64,000 nt of DNA from CAVYXZ01 sp965223835 (GCA_965223835.1 CBDCXQ010000001.1:2046001-2110000), one strand, 5' to 3'; counted from the stretch's first letter, positions 33,561 to 42,806 are shown. The notes: generated from the sequence alone by a model not told the origin. Numbers and translations: made by a program.

Positions 33561-35600
33561 ATGATCGAACCTCAACCGCTAAGGTTACCAGATGACTTCA
33601 ACCCCGCTACCAACATGATCGCACGCACAGTTGATGGCAAAACATATCATGGCATGGTTTGGGCGGTACGGCTGGCGACGTTATTGGTCGAAAACGGTAC
33701 CCAACCCGACCTGGAACAGGCAGAGGCAACGATCCGGGCGGTGCTAAGCTGCCAGGAGCGCAACGAGAGTGACCCACACTATGGCAACTTCCGCTGGGAA
33801 CTCGAAGATGATGTTGTCGAAGATCTCAACGCTGTGCAATTTGCGCTGTTTAACCTGATCCCGATTATGCTACGGTATCGCGATCGTTTATCTAAGGGGT
33901 TGCAAGCAGATCTGATTGCCAGCATTCGTCTGGGTCTGGATGAAATCCGGCGGATTGATGTCCATCCGGCTTACACCAACATCGTTATCAAAGACATCAC
34001 CAATACCTGCCTGGGTGGCGAGCTGCTAGGCGATCAACGGATTGCTGAGCGAGGGTATGCTAAACTGCTGAAGTGGATGCAATTGACCGATCAGAATGGC
34101 ATCCCGATTGAATTCAATAGCCCCAACTACGCACGGATTGCGATAGAGGTATTACACACCCTGGCGACGTTGGTTCAACATCCCGCAACGCGGATGCGGG
34201 CGTTGGTGATGCGCAATCGGCTGGCCTTGAGCACAGTGCTGCATATACACGCGGGGACAGGCCGCCTGGCGGGACCCTACAGCCGGGCGTACCTGCCCAA
34301 CGTATTGGCCGAAACGCCGTCTGATATTGACGATATTCGTGAGTGGATTGCGACAGGTATTGTACCCGATTGGCTGGCAGATTTGCTGACTTACCAACCG
34401 AAAATGATGCAGGTCGCAGAGACTGCAGATGCGGCGACTGGCGTTGGGATAACGACTTATCATAGTCCATCATTTGCTCTGGGCGTAGCCTCACAGGAGT
34501 TAACGACCCAATCAAACCGCTTTATTGCGCGGCAATCCAATGTGTGTATCGCCCATTATGTGATTCTGGGTCAGGAACGACCCGGTGTGTTTTTCTCGCG
34601 GTATCTGCACAACGATCACTGGGTTGGTGACTTCCATAGCACGCCGTCGCGGTCGCCAGATTTTTTGCTACCGGAAGAGGGTCGTTTTCTTGGCGTACAA
34701 GACGGATCCCGAATGATCGGCTTATATGCCCCGCGTGAGCTGAACGGGTGGACTCGTTGCCACAGCGCCAAAGCGGCTCTGGTATGGTTACATCAAGAAT
34801 CGGTTGATGAAATCTGGATTAGCGATCGGCGCATTGAGTCGCTACCGGCTCAGGTCACGCCAGGACAAACGATCGTGGTTGCCAGTGGTCAGGCCTTATT
34901 TTCCGTAAGGCCCTTGACCCTGACCAATATGGGACAGGATGCACCATTGCAATTGACGGTCATTGATGGACATCTGGTGCTGGAACTCTACAACTATCTA
35001 GGTCCGGCCAAGACCTTCTGGGAACTGGCGCAACCGGGGTCTTTCTATCAGGGTCAACCGCAGTGTGGTTTCTATGTCGAGGTTGCCGAACGGTCCGACT
35101 ATGCCAATGCCAGTGCTTTTGGTGAAGTCGTTGCTCGTGGTCAAATCGTTGATGAAGCACAGGCGCGGGTTTCATATTCACCGGGCCAGGAACGGCTGTG
35201 GCAGGTGGCTTACGAGCGCGATGGGCAACTGCTGGGGCTGGAAATTGATCTACTCGAATGGCGTATGAAGCGGCGCTGGAATCAGACGGGCGATCTGGGT
35301 TGGCCTCTGCTTGAGTCGCCGGTAGCGCGGCAGCGTCATGGAGGACATATCACAATTGATGATACTATATTGACCTGTGGAGAAGAGGCTGCCTGGTTGA
35401 TTGCACTCCCCGAAGAGCAGCTATGGGTCGCTGCTTATCATGGCCATCAACCAGCACCACTCAGCTTGACTTTACCCGGTGGACGCGTTGAAGTTGAGGC
35501 GATGGGTGCGGGCACGATTGTCTGGAATAAAGGTCAGGTGACAATTGAAGCGCTTGATTTGCAGGGCCAACCTCATATCGTCGGCGGGTATCTGACATAA
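33561..35600 (+). CDS. Large cytosolic protein of unassigned family, paralog 2
   Basis: 679 residues, no signal peptide, homologous to the protein at 28791-30995 along most of its length. Shared segments are DLNAVQFALF, a TNI-containing stretch, EFNSPNY near residue 185, GPYSRAYL near 233 and, in the beta-rich half, YVEVAERSDY (EVAERSEY in paralog 1). The His of GPHSR in paralog 1 is Tyr here, so the two may differ in substrate or one may be inactive. The ATG at 33561 follows CAGGGAGA; an upstream TTG frame start is rejected. It is the next-to-last gene before lacI in the operon. A hydrolase or lyase for imported sugars is a guess from fold impression and context. Confidence 0.7.
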   Translation: MIEPQPLRLPDDFNPATNMIARTVDGKTYHGMVWAVRLATLLVENGTQPDLEQAEATIRAVLSCQERNESDPHYGNFRWELEDDVVEDLNAVQFALFNLIPIMLRYRDRLSKGLQADLIASIRLGLDEIRRIDVHPAYTNIVIKDITNTCLGGELLGDQRIAERGYAKLLKWMQLTDQNGIPIEFNSPNYARIAIEVLHTLATLVQHPATRMRALVMRNRLALSTVLHIHAGTGRLAGPYSRAYLPNVLAETPSDIDDIREWIATGIVPDWLADLLTYQPKMMQVAETADAATGVGITTYHSPSFALGVASQELTTQSNRFIARQSNVCIAHYVILGQERPGVFFSRYLHNDHWVGDFHSTPSRSPDFLLPEEGRFLGVQDGSRMIGLYAPRELNGWTRCHSAKAALVWLHQESVDEIWISDRRIESLPAQVTPGQTIVVASGQALFSVRPLTLTNMGQDAPLQLTVIDGHLVLELYNYLGPAKTFWELAQPGSFYQGQPQCGFYVEVAERSDYANASAFGEVVARGQIVDEAQARVSYSPGQERLWQVAYERDGQLLGLEIDLLEWRMKRRWNQTGDLGWPLLESPVARQRHGGHITIDDTILTCGEEAAWLIALPEEQLWVAAYHGHQPAPLSLTLPGGRVEVEAMGAGTIVWNKGQVTIEALDLQGQPHIVGGYLT

Positions 35601-35666
35601 ATACCGATGTGGTAGCATAGACAGGCTTAGAATGCCTGCTATTGATTTGAAAGCTTTCCGAAACGG

Positions 35667-36710
35667 ATGTCGAAAAAAATCTCATCACAGGATTCAGCAG
35701 CACCACGGGTCACACTGGTGGATGTTGCGCGTGACGCGGGTGTATCTCGTGCGACGGCATCACTGGTGGTCAGGAATAGCCCTTTGGTGGCTGAGGCGAC
35801 CCGGCAGCGCGTTCTGACGTCGATGCAGAAGCTGGGCTATGTCTACAACCGCGGTGCGGCACGTCTGCGCACGCAACAATCCTTTTCGATCGGGGTTGTT
35901 GTGCTTGATATTTCGAACCCATTTTTTGCCGAGCTAACGCTGGGGGCGGAAGAAAAATTAGAAGCAAGCGGATATGTCGCATTGCTGGCGAACACCGCCG
36001 ATATTGCTAACCGTCAAGGGCGGTTGCTGGAAACGGTCCTGGAGCATGGTGTTGACGGTATCTTATTGTGTCCGGCACAGGAAACACCGCCTGAAGAAAT
36101 TGAACATCTGAATCGCCAACTGCCAGTGGTCCAGTTTGTGCGCTCGTTATCAGATGTTGATGTTGATTACATCGGTGCCGATCATGTCCAGGGCACGCAG
36201 GCCGGTGTTGACCATCTGGTCCAGCATGGGCATCAGCGTATCGCCTATATCGGTGGGCCGCTGCATTCCTCTGCTCGGCAGGAGCGGCTGGAAGGATTCT
36301 TTGTTGGCTGCCAGGACCATGGGTTGGTAGTGGATGAGTCACTGGTGATTGCTAGTTCTGGTTCGCGCGAGGCTGGCTATAATGCGATCTTAAACTTGCT
36401 CGAACAGCCTGATCCACCAACTGCGGCGATGTGCTACAACGATGTGGTTGCGTTTGGTGTGATGTTGGGTTTACAAGCAGCAGGGCGTCTGCCGGGTGTA
36501 GATTTCGCGATCGTTGGTTTTGACAATATCACAGATGCTGCCACCTGGCACCCCGCTTTGACGACGATTTCTGGCGATCCGCGTGAGATCGGCAAGATTG
36601 CAGCCAGCCAACTGCTGGAACGCCTCAATAATCCGTTACTTGCTTCCCGACGAACGATTCTGCCAACCGCGCTGGTTATCCGTGAATCGTGTGGTAAACA
36701 TCAAACTTAA
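35667..36710 (+). CDS. LacI-family transcriptional regulator
   Basis: 347 residues. The N-terminal helix-turn-helix reads LVDVARDAGVSRATASLVV, followed by the hinge-helix region (MQKLGYVYN) and a periplasmic-binding-like effector domain (IGVVVLDISNPFF, DGILLCPA). It is the last gene of the operon that starts at 31107, and ends overlapping the convergent GMC oxidoreductase stop by 3-4 bases. It is the obvious candidate to bind the three near-identical palindromes at 28653, 31055 and 42548; since the operon carrying lacI has one of them, it would also control itself. The inducer is probably a sugar derived from the transported compound. Confidence 0.93.
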   Translation: MSKKISSQDSAAPRVTLVDVARDAGVSRATASLVVRNSPLVAEATRQRVLTSMQKLGYVYNRGAARLRTQQSFSIGVVVLDISNPFFAELTLGAEEKLEASGYVALLANTADIANRQGRLLETVLEHGVDGILLCPAQETPPEEIEHLNRQLPVVQFVRSLSDVDVDYIGADHVQGTQAGVDHLVQHGHQRIAYIGGPLHSSARQERLEGFFVGCQDHGLVVDESLVIASSGSREAGYNAILNLLEQPDPPTAAMCYNDVVAFGVMLGLQAAGRLPGVDFAIVGFDNITDAATWHPALTTISGDPREIGKIAASQLLERLNNPLLASRRTILPTALVIRESCGKHQT

Positions 36711-38950
36711 GTCGCGCCCAATCGCTCGATCAAGCGGTCAATGGCGTGTAAACACGCGGCAAAAATCGTTAGTGTCGGATTGATTCCGGGGCACGATGGA
36801 AATGTCGCGCCGCCATACACATATAGTCCTGGCGTATCATGAACCTGCAAGTCACGATTGACCACCGATAGGTGCGGGTCTTCGCCCATGCGGGCACCAC
36901 CAAGTTCATGACAGCTTCCTACTCCCAGAAAACGCCCGCCACGCCATACGTTGCTGGCTCCCATTTCTCGCAGAATGTTCTCGCACCAGCTTTCCATAAA
37001 GTCAGATATGCGATGCTCGTTCGCTTGCACTTCATAGGTCGCTCGAATTACGGGTAGGCCCAGACCACTCGAGTCGCGATGATGAGGATCAAGATCGAGA
37101 TAATTGCAGGAATACGGCAGCGAGTCCTGCTGGACGCCAATAAACGCCACCTGCTGCCATTTTCTCAAGTGATCTTTGTACGCCTGACCCCAAGCTGGCA
37201 CCCCGGTTGGGCGCGATTCGAGGCTGATTCGCAGCGGCGCGGTTTGCATCTCCATCCCAGCCGACGCGCCACCGAGGAATCCATTGGCACCCGAATCAAA
37301 TTCAGTGGAGAGTAGATCATCTACCAGCATTCCCTGAGCAGCGGGGCCAGTATGACGATTCCAAATGTCATTATCAAACAGGCCACCGACGTGGGTGGAG
37401 GTCTTCGTGATGAAATTTTTACCCAGTTGACCGTTGTTGTTGCCCAAGCCGTCTCGATGTTTGTTATCACCAGATAAAAAGAGCAAACGAACCGTCTCCC
37501 AGGTATAGGCACACAGGATCACGGTGCGTGCTTCCTGAACATGGCGTTCACCGCTGGCGTTGACATATTCCACGCCGCTGGCATGGCCCTGGCAGTCGGT
37601 CAAAACGCGCAAAACGCGACAATGGGTTCTTAAGTCGAGGTTGCCGCTTGCCAGTGCTTTGGGAATGCTGGTCAGGCTGGGGTCCCAGCGATCGCCATCC
37701 GGTGCGCCAAATCCCACGGACCAGGGATGATACCGGGTGGCAGGCCGCCCATCGTAAGGGACCGAGTTTACGCCAACAGGAACCATGAAAGGATGATAGC
37801 CCAGGGACATCGTGACATCTTTGAAGCGTTCACCCAGTTTGAATGGTCTGAGCGGGGGCATCGGCAGGGGTTTCGAACGCGGGATGTACGGGTTGTCGCT
37901 GCCTTCGCCTGCCACCCCGATGCTATGCTCCAGTTCAGTATAGTATGGCTCCAGTGTCTCGTAGTTGATGGGCCAGTCGGCCAGCGTACTATTTTTAGGA
38001 ATAATGGCCTGGCCCCAGCGTGCTTCAGCATAGGAACGCATCTGAAAATGGTGAGGGTGAAACCGGCGCAGCCACCCGCCATAATGGGTGAGGGAACCAC
38101 CGACGCCATTGACCATACGACCGTAACCGAATGTAGCCTCGCGGGTTGGGCTGTCTTCGCGCCAGCGCCAGCGGGGAACCTCACGATTGAACTTCGGCCC
38201 GAGGCCGGCGCGTCCATAAAAGCCGATCCCGAGTTCATCGGGCAGGAAGTTAGCTTCAGACCGCCAGGGACCAGCCTCCAAAGCGACTACCTTGAGGCCT
38301 GCTTGCGTCAATCGTGGTGCGATGATGCCCCCCACCGCCCCCAACCCTACCAGGATCACATCAGTGGGGCTATCAGGCGGCTTTGCACCACTTTGTGGAT
38401 TATATCCGGCATATTTTGTTGGATTGTCGTTGTCACATTGCAGATCCTGGAGCGACTGGATATTGCCATCTTTATCAACCGGTTCATCGGCCATTTGCTC
38501 CTCGACCGTATGTTCCAGCCAGATGCCGGGATGTCGTAGAAAGCGCCAACCAGCTTTGTCCCGGTTGCCGCCGTAGAAGGGGTCTGCAAAAATGCCTTCG
38601 CGCACATGCTTGAGCAACATGGCGAAAAAGTCCATCTGGGGTGGTATAGCAAAACGATCAAGCGCCCCCTGTTCCAGGCGAATAAGCAGTGTGTCTTGCT
38701 GTTCGGTGCTGCATAAATGAAAGGGCTGACTAAAGTCAGCTACAGCGCACTCATCGAGCGCCCGCAAGCCAACTCGATACCAGTCCAGTATGTCATGGTA
38801 TGGCCCGCTCAAGGCACGATCTAGATAATCCAGCACACCGATCTCAACCGCGCCGGGATCGTGATCATCAGGTGGGAACAGGCGATCGAATATCGCTGCG
38901 GCAGTCTGTGTCTCGTGGGCTGTGAGATTGAGATAAGTTGGCAAACTCAC
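36707..38950 (-). CDS. GMC oxidoreductase fused to an N-terminal gluconate 2-dehydrogenase subunit 3-like domain
   Basis: 747 residues, GTG start. Residues ~10-150 (AAAIFDRLFPPDDHDPGAVE) resemble the small subunit (subunit 3) of membrane gluconate/sorbitol dehydrogenases, normally a separate protein. The rest is a GMC flavoprotein: ILVGLGAVGGIIAPRL binds FAD, and the C-terminal part has SCHELGGARMGEDP with the active-site His and SCPGINPTLTIFA with the Asn. No Tat signal is seen, although the separate gluconate dehydrogenase complexes are exported. It is 6 bases downstream of the MalG-type permease gene, so it is part of the sugar importer operon and may oxidise the imported sugar. Electron acceptor unknown. 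Confidence 0.88.
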   Translation of the reverse strand: MSLPTYLNLTAHETQTAAAIFDRLFPPDDHDPGAVEIGVLDYLDRALSGPYHDILDWYRVGLRALDECAVADFSQPFHLCSTEQQDTLLIRLEQGALDRFAIPPQMDFFAMLLKHVREGIFADPFYGGNRDKAGWRFLRHPGIWLEHTVEEQMADEPVDKDGNIQSLQDLQCDNDNPTKYAGYNPQSGAKPPDSPTDVILVGLGAVGGIIAPRLTQAGLKVVALEAGPWRSEANFLPDELGIGFYGRAGLGPKFNREVPRWRWREDSPTREATFGYGRMVNGVGGSLTHYGGWLRRFHPHHFQMRSYAEARWGQAIIPKNSTLADWPINYETLEPYYTELEHSIGVAGEGSDNPYIPRSKPLPMPPLRPFKLGERFKDVTMSLGYHPFMVPVGVNSVPYDGRPATRYHPWSVGFGAPDGDRWDPSLTSIPKALASGNLDLRTHCRVLRVLTDCQGHASGVEYVNASGERHVQEARTVILCAYTWETVRLLFLSGDNKHRDGLGNNNGQLGKNFITKTSTHVGGLFDNDIWNRHTGPAAQGMLVDDLLSTEFDSGANGFLGGASAGMEMQTAPLRISLESRPTGVPAWGQAYKDHLRKWQQVAFIGVQQDSLPYSCNYLDLDPHHRDSSGLGLPVIRATYEVQANEHRISDFMESWCENILREMGASNVWRGGRFLGVGSCHELGGARMGEDPHLSVVNRDLQVHDTPGLYVYGGATFPSCPGINPTLTIFAACLHAIDRLIERLGAT

Positions 38951-38956
38951 CCGTCG

Positions 38957-39811
38957 CTAGCCTTTCAAGGCACCGAATGTCAGGCCGCCCGAGATGTACT
39001 TTTCCAGAACGGCGGTAATCACAAACACGGGGACGAGGCTAACCAACGCGATGGCCGACATGTTCCACCATTCGGTGATTCCGGTCTGGCTAACCTGTTG
39101 TTGAATAAACAGGGGAATGGTCACGGCATTGGTAAACGACAGTGTAAGGGCCACGAGATATTCATTCCAGGCACCGATGAACGACAGGACAAACACCGCC
39201 ACCAGTCCGGGAAGTGCCAGCGGCATCGCAATGCGAAAGAGGACAATGAACCGATTGGCCCCGTCAATTAACGCGGCTTCTTCGATTTCTACCGGGATCC
39301 CCGCGAAAAAATCGCGCATGACCCACACCACGAACGGAATCGATCCCCCGGTGTAGACGATAATAAGCGCCAGCCGGGTATCCAGCAGATTCAACTCCCG
39401 AAACATGACCAGGAAGGCGAGGATGAACAATGCGCCGGGGAATAAACGTTGTGCCATAAAACCCAACACAATCCTGTCATTCAAATTGCGGAAGTTGTAC
39501 CGCGCCAGCGCATAACCGGCCATCGATCCAATCGTTACCGCGAGAGTCGCCGTAATCGTCGAAACGATCAGGCTGTTGCCAAACGGTTTCATAAACCAGC
39601 CCAGTTGCTCAACAAAGAGAAACTGCCAGGCGTGGAGGCCGGGCTGGAAATCAAGGAAAGGAATAAAGGTCGTCCGGTCGGCCATGTCGGTGATGTTCTT
39701 AAATGAGGTGATGACAACCCAATAGAGCGGGAAGAACAGGATAATCGACCAGATGGTGAGAACGGAATATGAGATGATATTCGTCAGCCGCTTTTGCAGT
39801 TCCATATTCAT
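38957..39811 (-). CDS. Sugar ABC transporter permease, MalG type
   Basis: 284 residues with six predicted membrane segments. The EAA loop reads EEAALIDGANRFIVLFRIAMPLALPG, the canonical sugar-permease coupling helix, and the C-terminus ISGGLTFGALKG is typical for MalG-like proteins. It forms the channel with the MalF-type permease that starts 967 bases upstream on this strand. No ATPase gene is in the operon; a shared MsmK/UgpC-like ATPase encoded elsewhere is usual for such systems. Confidence 0.93.
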   Translation of the reverse strand: MNMELQKRLTNIISYSVLTIWSIILFFPLYWVVITSFKNITDMADRTTFIPFLDFQPGLHAWQFLFVEQLGWFMKPFGNSLIVSTITATLAVTIGSMAGYALARYNFRNLNDRIVLGFMAQRLFPGALFILAFLVMFRELNLLDTRLALIIVYTGGSIPFVVWVMRDFFAGIPVEIEEAALIDGANRFIVLFRIAMPLALPGLVAVFVLSFIGAWNEYLVALTLSFTNAVTIPLFIQQQVSQTGITEWWNMSAIALVSLVPVFVITAVLEKYISGGLTFGALKG

Positions 39812-39824
39812 ATAAGCCTCTTTT

Positions 39825-40778
39825 CTAGCGACTCTGGCCGATTGTGCGCCGCATCATAAATATAAAAGCGCCGCCAAAAACCAGCATAATCAGAACAAGG
39901 AAGTAGGCCTGACTGCTACCAAATGCCAGATCGCCACCTTTGACACCTGACCGATAGATCGCCACTGAGACCGTTTCGGTAGCCTGTCCGGGGCCGCCAC
40001 CAGTGAGGGTCATCACAATATCGACCACTCTAAAGGCGTCAATGATCCGAATCAGCAGGGCAGTGATCGTAATTGGCATGATGATTGGTATTGTGATGTG
40101 CCTAAATCCTTGCCAGGCGTTAGCGCCATCGACGCGCGCGGCTTCGAGCAGATCGGGCGGCACGCCTTGCAGCCCGGCCATGAGCATCAAGAACATAAAT
40201 GAACTCCACTGCCAGACATCAACCAGAATAAGTGAAACCATTGACCAATTGGGGTCCGTTAACCAGGGAATGCCCTGCATGCCGATTTCACGCAAGAAAA
40301 AATTGATCGGACCAATATCTTCTTGGAACATCATGCGTCCGGCGACGAAGGCGACGACAACCGGACTGAGCATCATGGGCAGAAGGAACCACGTCCGAAA
40401 GAATTTCCTGCCTCGTGTCACATTGTTCAGGCTCACTGCCAGAACCATACCCAGGACCACCTGAGTTGGTACAACCCCTAGCATGAAAACAATCGTGTTT
40501 CTTACCGTGCGCCAGAACGGGGCATTTTGAATCAACTTCTCGAAATTCTTGAGACCGACAAACGATGTTTCGATTTGTGGTGGCCGGTAGAGATGCATAT
40601 CGGTGAACGCTGCGTAGAGCGTCCAGAGTGTGGGGCCAAGTAGCAGAACCAGCACAATGATGACGGCTGGCAACAGGAGCAGCCACTTCCACGTTCGGTC
40701 CGATAGACTGGGAATGAGGGAACGGAACGACAGCCCACCATCCGTTCGCCCGGCATCGACTATCTGGTTATTTGCCAT
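39825..40778 (-). CDS. Sugar ABC transporter permease, MalF type
   Basis: 317 residues. A cytoplasmic N-terminus is followed by WLLLLPAVIIVLVLLLGPTL (first membrane helix) and the family segment GLKNFEKLIQNAPFWRTVRNT. The EAA loop is LLEAARVDGANAWQGFRHITIP. It lies downstream of the binding-protein gene after a ~200-base gap that contains a large hairpin, and 13 bases before the MalG-type gene. Confidence 0.93.
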   Translation of the reverse strand: MANNQIVDAGRTDGGLSFRSLIPSLSDRTWKWLLLLPAVIIVLVLLLGPTLWTLYAAFTDMHLYRPPQIETSFVGLKNFEKLIQNAPFWRTVRNTIVFMLGVVPTQVVLGMVLAVSLNNVTRGRKFFRTWFLLPMMLSPVVVAFVAGRMMFQEDIGPINFFLREIGMQGIPWLTDPNWSMVSLILVDVWQWSSFMFLMLMAGLQGVPPDLLEAARVDGANAWQGFRHITIPIIMPITITALLIRIIDAFRVVDIVMTLTGGGPGQATETVSVAIYRSGVKGGDLAFGSSQAYFLVLIMLVFGGAFIFMMRRTIGQSR

Positions 40779-40824
40779 AAGCTGATCCCCGCCCCGCCTT
40801 TTTTATTTTACATGCAACAATCAT

Positions 40825-40890
40825 CAAGAAAAAATGCTGCAATTTGACTATATGATGGCGCATCTATAGCCTCAATTGCAACATTTCTTG
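40825..40890 (-). terminator. Large stem-loop after the sugar-binding protein gene
   Basis: CAAGAAATGTTGCAATT (minus strand) can pair with AATTGCAGCATTTTTTCTTG downstream, leaving a loop of nearly 30 bases. It lies between the binding-protein stop and the permease start. Likely role: mRNA stabilisation or partial termination to raise binding-protein level. Confidence 0.5.
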
Positions 40891-40975
40891 ATAGGTCAGA
40901 TAATGTCGTCAGCCATCAATCTGGTTAGCAATTGCTTTGGCTGAACGTGTTACTGATTACTTGAAGGGCTACAAA

Positions 40976-42490
40976 CTAGACGCCCAGTGTTTTCGCGTAA
41001 AGCGCTGCTTGCCCGGTTTTACCACCCATCCTATCACTAACCTCTTCCCAAGCCGCTGCCACCTGGTCCAGCGCTTCCTGGGCTGACAGTTCGCCAGCAA
41101 GTGCCTGGCTAACGCCGAGTTCAAGCGAATCACGATACTGACTGAAGCCAGGTATGGCGAGGTCAAAGACTGCATTGGGATGTTCCAGGGTAGCCCGGCT
41201 GGCATCGAGATAATCCTGGGCGGTTTCTTCGGTGACGCCAAAGCCTTCGGCAAAGGGAGCTGCATCCGATAGTTGGCTGTCACGATAGGGACTCGCCCCG
41301 GTTGGACGACTTACGAACCACAGGGAGTTTTCTGGGGATGCGACATAGGTCAGCATTTCCCACGCGGCATCAATCACCGCTGGGTCGGCCTGCGATGAGA
41401 CGGCAAATGACCAGCCACCAAAAGCATGGAAGGGCGCATGACTCGGCGAGTCGAAGGTATCCCATGCGTCCGTTTTCGCGTTGTACACTTCGTTTGAACC
41501 CGGCAAGATACTGAAGCCCTGCTTCCCGGCAATCAGATTGTCTTCGCCGGTTTCCATCGCCAGCCCATCCCAACTGTAGGATTGGACGACCCGATCACCT
41601 GACATCGCGCCCCACATATCGCCATAACCGGTGTTCGTGCCGCCCGGCGGTGCCCAATTCTGGGTTTCTTCGGCAAATTCCTCAAGTGCACGGACAAAGC
41701 CGGGATTGTTGATACGGGCATCACCTGTCTCGAGGTCTAAGAAGAATCCGGGGTCATCCGGGTGCTTGGCATAAGCCGTCGCCCGTGAGAAGAATCCCCA
41801 CCACAGGAAACCGCCACGATCCGACAACACGGACAGGCCAAAATCGTCATCTTCACCGTTCCCATTCCAGTCCCAACCGGTGAAAAACTCACTGATGTTA
41901 CGCCATTGTTCCCAGGTTTCCGGCCCATCTACCGGCAGATCGTAACCATAGGCTTCGCTGAAGCGCGCATTGAGATCAGCATCGGCAAACAAGTCTTTAC
42001 GATAATTGACATAATGAATGTCGCCATCGTAAGGCAGGGCATAGACTTTGCCATCCCACATCAATGTTCGAGCAAAGTTGGGCAGTATATCATCGAACTG
42101 AATTGCATCTTGAACTGATTGCGGGACTTCTGCCAGAGCGCCAGCGTTAATAACATCAGCGCGAATCTGGCTGGGGAACTGGAAAACATCGGCCAAATAT
42201 GTACCGGTTGCAGTCGATTGCATGATCTTGTCGGCAATCTCTTGCATTCCAAATTGTGCGATTTCCAATGTATGACCGGTTTCTTCAAGCCAGGGCTGTA
42301 ATAGCTCTTCCACATGTTCCGTCATACCAGGTCGCCCGATGTAGCGGATCGTGACCGGCTCTTGTGTACGAGGTCGTTTAGCGGGGCGGGCGAGTGCCGC
42401 ACCCGGAATGCCGAGTAGGGTTGCCCCTGCGGTGGCACTGCCAGTAAGAGCCATAAATTCTCGGCGACTTAATCTCTTTTTTGATTTCAT
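40976..42490 (-). CDS. Sugar ABC transporter substrate-binding protein with Tat signal
   Basis: 504 residues from the ATG at 42490, which follows GGAGGGG; the ATG four codons upstream lies before that site. The N-terminus KKRLSRREFMALTGSATAG has the twin-arginine motif and then a hydrophobic stretch ending ALA, so the protein should be exported folded by Tat. The mature part has the family 1 sugar-binding layout (ADVFQFPSQIRADVINAGALAE, LPYDGDIHYVNYRKDLFADA). It is the first gene of the unit binding protein, MalF, MalG, GMC oxidoreductase. It is controlled by the promoter at 42573-42601 and LacI-type operator 3. Ligand: an oligosaccharide, identity unknown. Confidence 0.92.
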   Translation of the reverse strand: MKSKKRLSRREFMALTGSATAGATLLGIPGAALARPAKRPRTQEPVTIRYIGRPGMTEHVEELLQPWLEETGHTLEIAQFGMQEIADKIMQSTATGTYLADVFQFPSQIRADVINAGALAEVPQSVQDAIQFDDILPNFARTLMWDGKVYALPYDGDIHYVNYRKDLFADADLNARFSEAYGYDLPVDGPETWEQWRNISEFFTGWDWNGNGEDDDFGLSVLSDRGGFLWWGFFSRATAYAKHPDDPGFFLDLETGDARINNPGFVRALEEFAEETQNWAPPGGTNTGYGDMWGAMSGDRVVQSYSWDGLAMETGEDNLIAGKQGFSILPGSNEVYNAKTDAWDTFDSPSHAPFHAFGGWSFAVSSQADPAVIDAAWEMLTYVASPENSLWFVSRPTGASPYRDSQLSDAAPFAEGFGVTEETAQDYLDASRATLEHPNAVFDLAIPGFSQYRDSLELGVSQALAGELSAQEALDQVAAAWEEVSDRMGGKTGQAALYAKTLGV

Positions 42491-42547
42491 ATTCCCCTCC
42501 AAATAAAAAGAACAGTGTTGTGCGTGAGATGCTACAGATGTTTATTT

Positions 42548-42561
42548 TTGGATCGATCTAA
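42548..42561. promoter_or_regulatory. LacI-type operator 3
   Basis: TTGGATCGATCTAA, identical to operator 2. Relative to the leftward promoter it lies about 11 bases beyond the -10, over the first transcribed bases, where a repressor would block transcription. Confidence 0.75.
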
Positions 42562-42572
42562 TAGCTGCGCAG

Positions 42573-42601
42573 AGTTTACATTAGCCCGAATTCTTTGTCA
42601 A
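42573..42601 (-). promoter_or_regulatory. Promoter of the sugar importer operon
   Basis: On the minus strand TTGACA (complement of 42596-42601), a 17-base spacer and TAAACT (complement of 42573-42578). Confidence 0.7.
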
Positions 42602-42708
42602 GTTTGTTCATTTTCGAAAAGCGATGTTTTTCAATTGGAGGGCATTGACCTCGGCAGCGTAGGAGACCATATGTAGCTTGATTTTCGTGCCTGTGCTAGT
42701 GTAAAGAT

Positions 42709-42745
42709 GCTTGCTGAATCGGTTGACATTTCCGGTTCAGCAAGC
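42709..42745 (-). terminator. Hairpin downstream of the lipoprotein gene
   Basis: GCTTGCTGAA (42709-42718) and TTCAGCAAGC (42736-42745) form a perfect 10-bp stem. It lies about 60 bases past the lipoprotein stop; the run of T after it is weak, so termination strength is uncertain. Confidence 0.6.
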
Positions 42746-42806
42746 GATACGATGTTATTCCATTCCATGGCAGGGTGAACCAGAAATGGCACGCCCTGGC
42801 CGATAA

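Larger units (their letters stand above)
42503..42806. other. Control region of the sugar importer operon
   Basis: About 300 bases without a gene. It contains, for the leftward importer operon, the operator at 42548-42561 and the promoter at 42573-42601, and then a hairpin (42709-42745) that fits as the terminator of the lipoprotein gene. Nothing else was seen. Confidence 0.6.
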
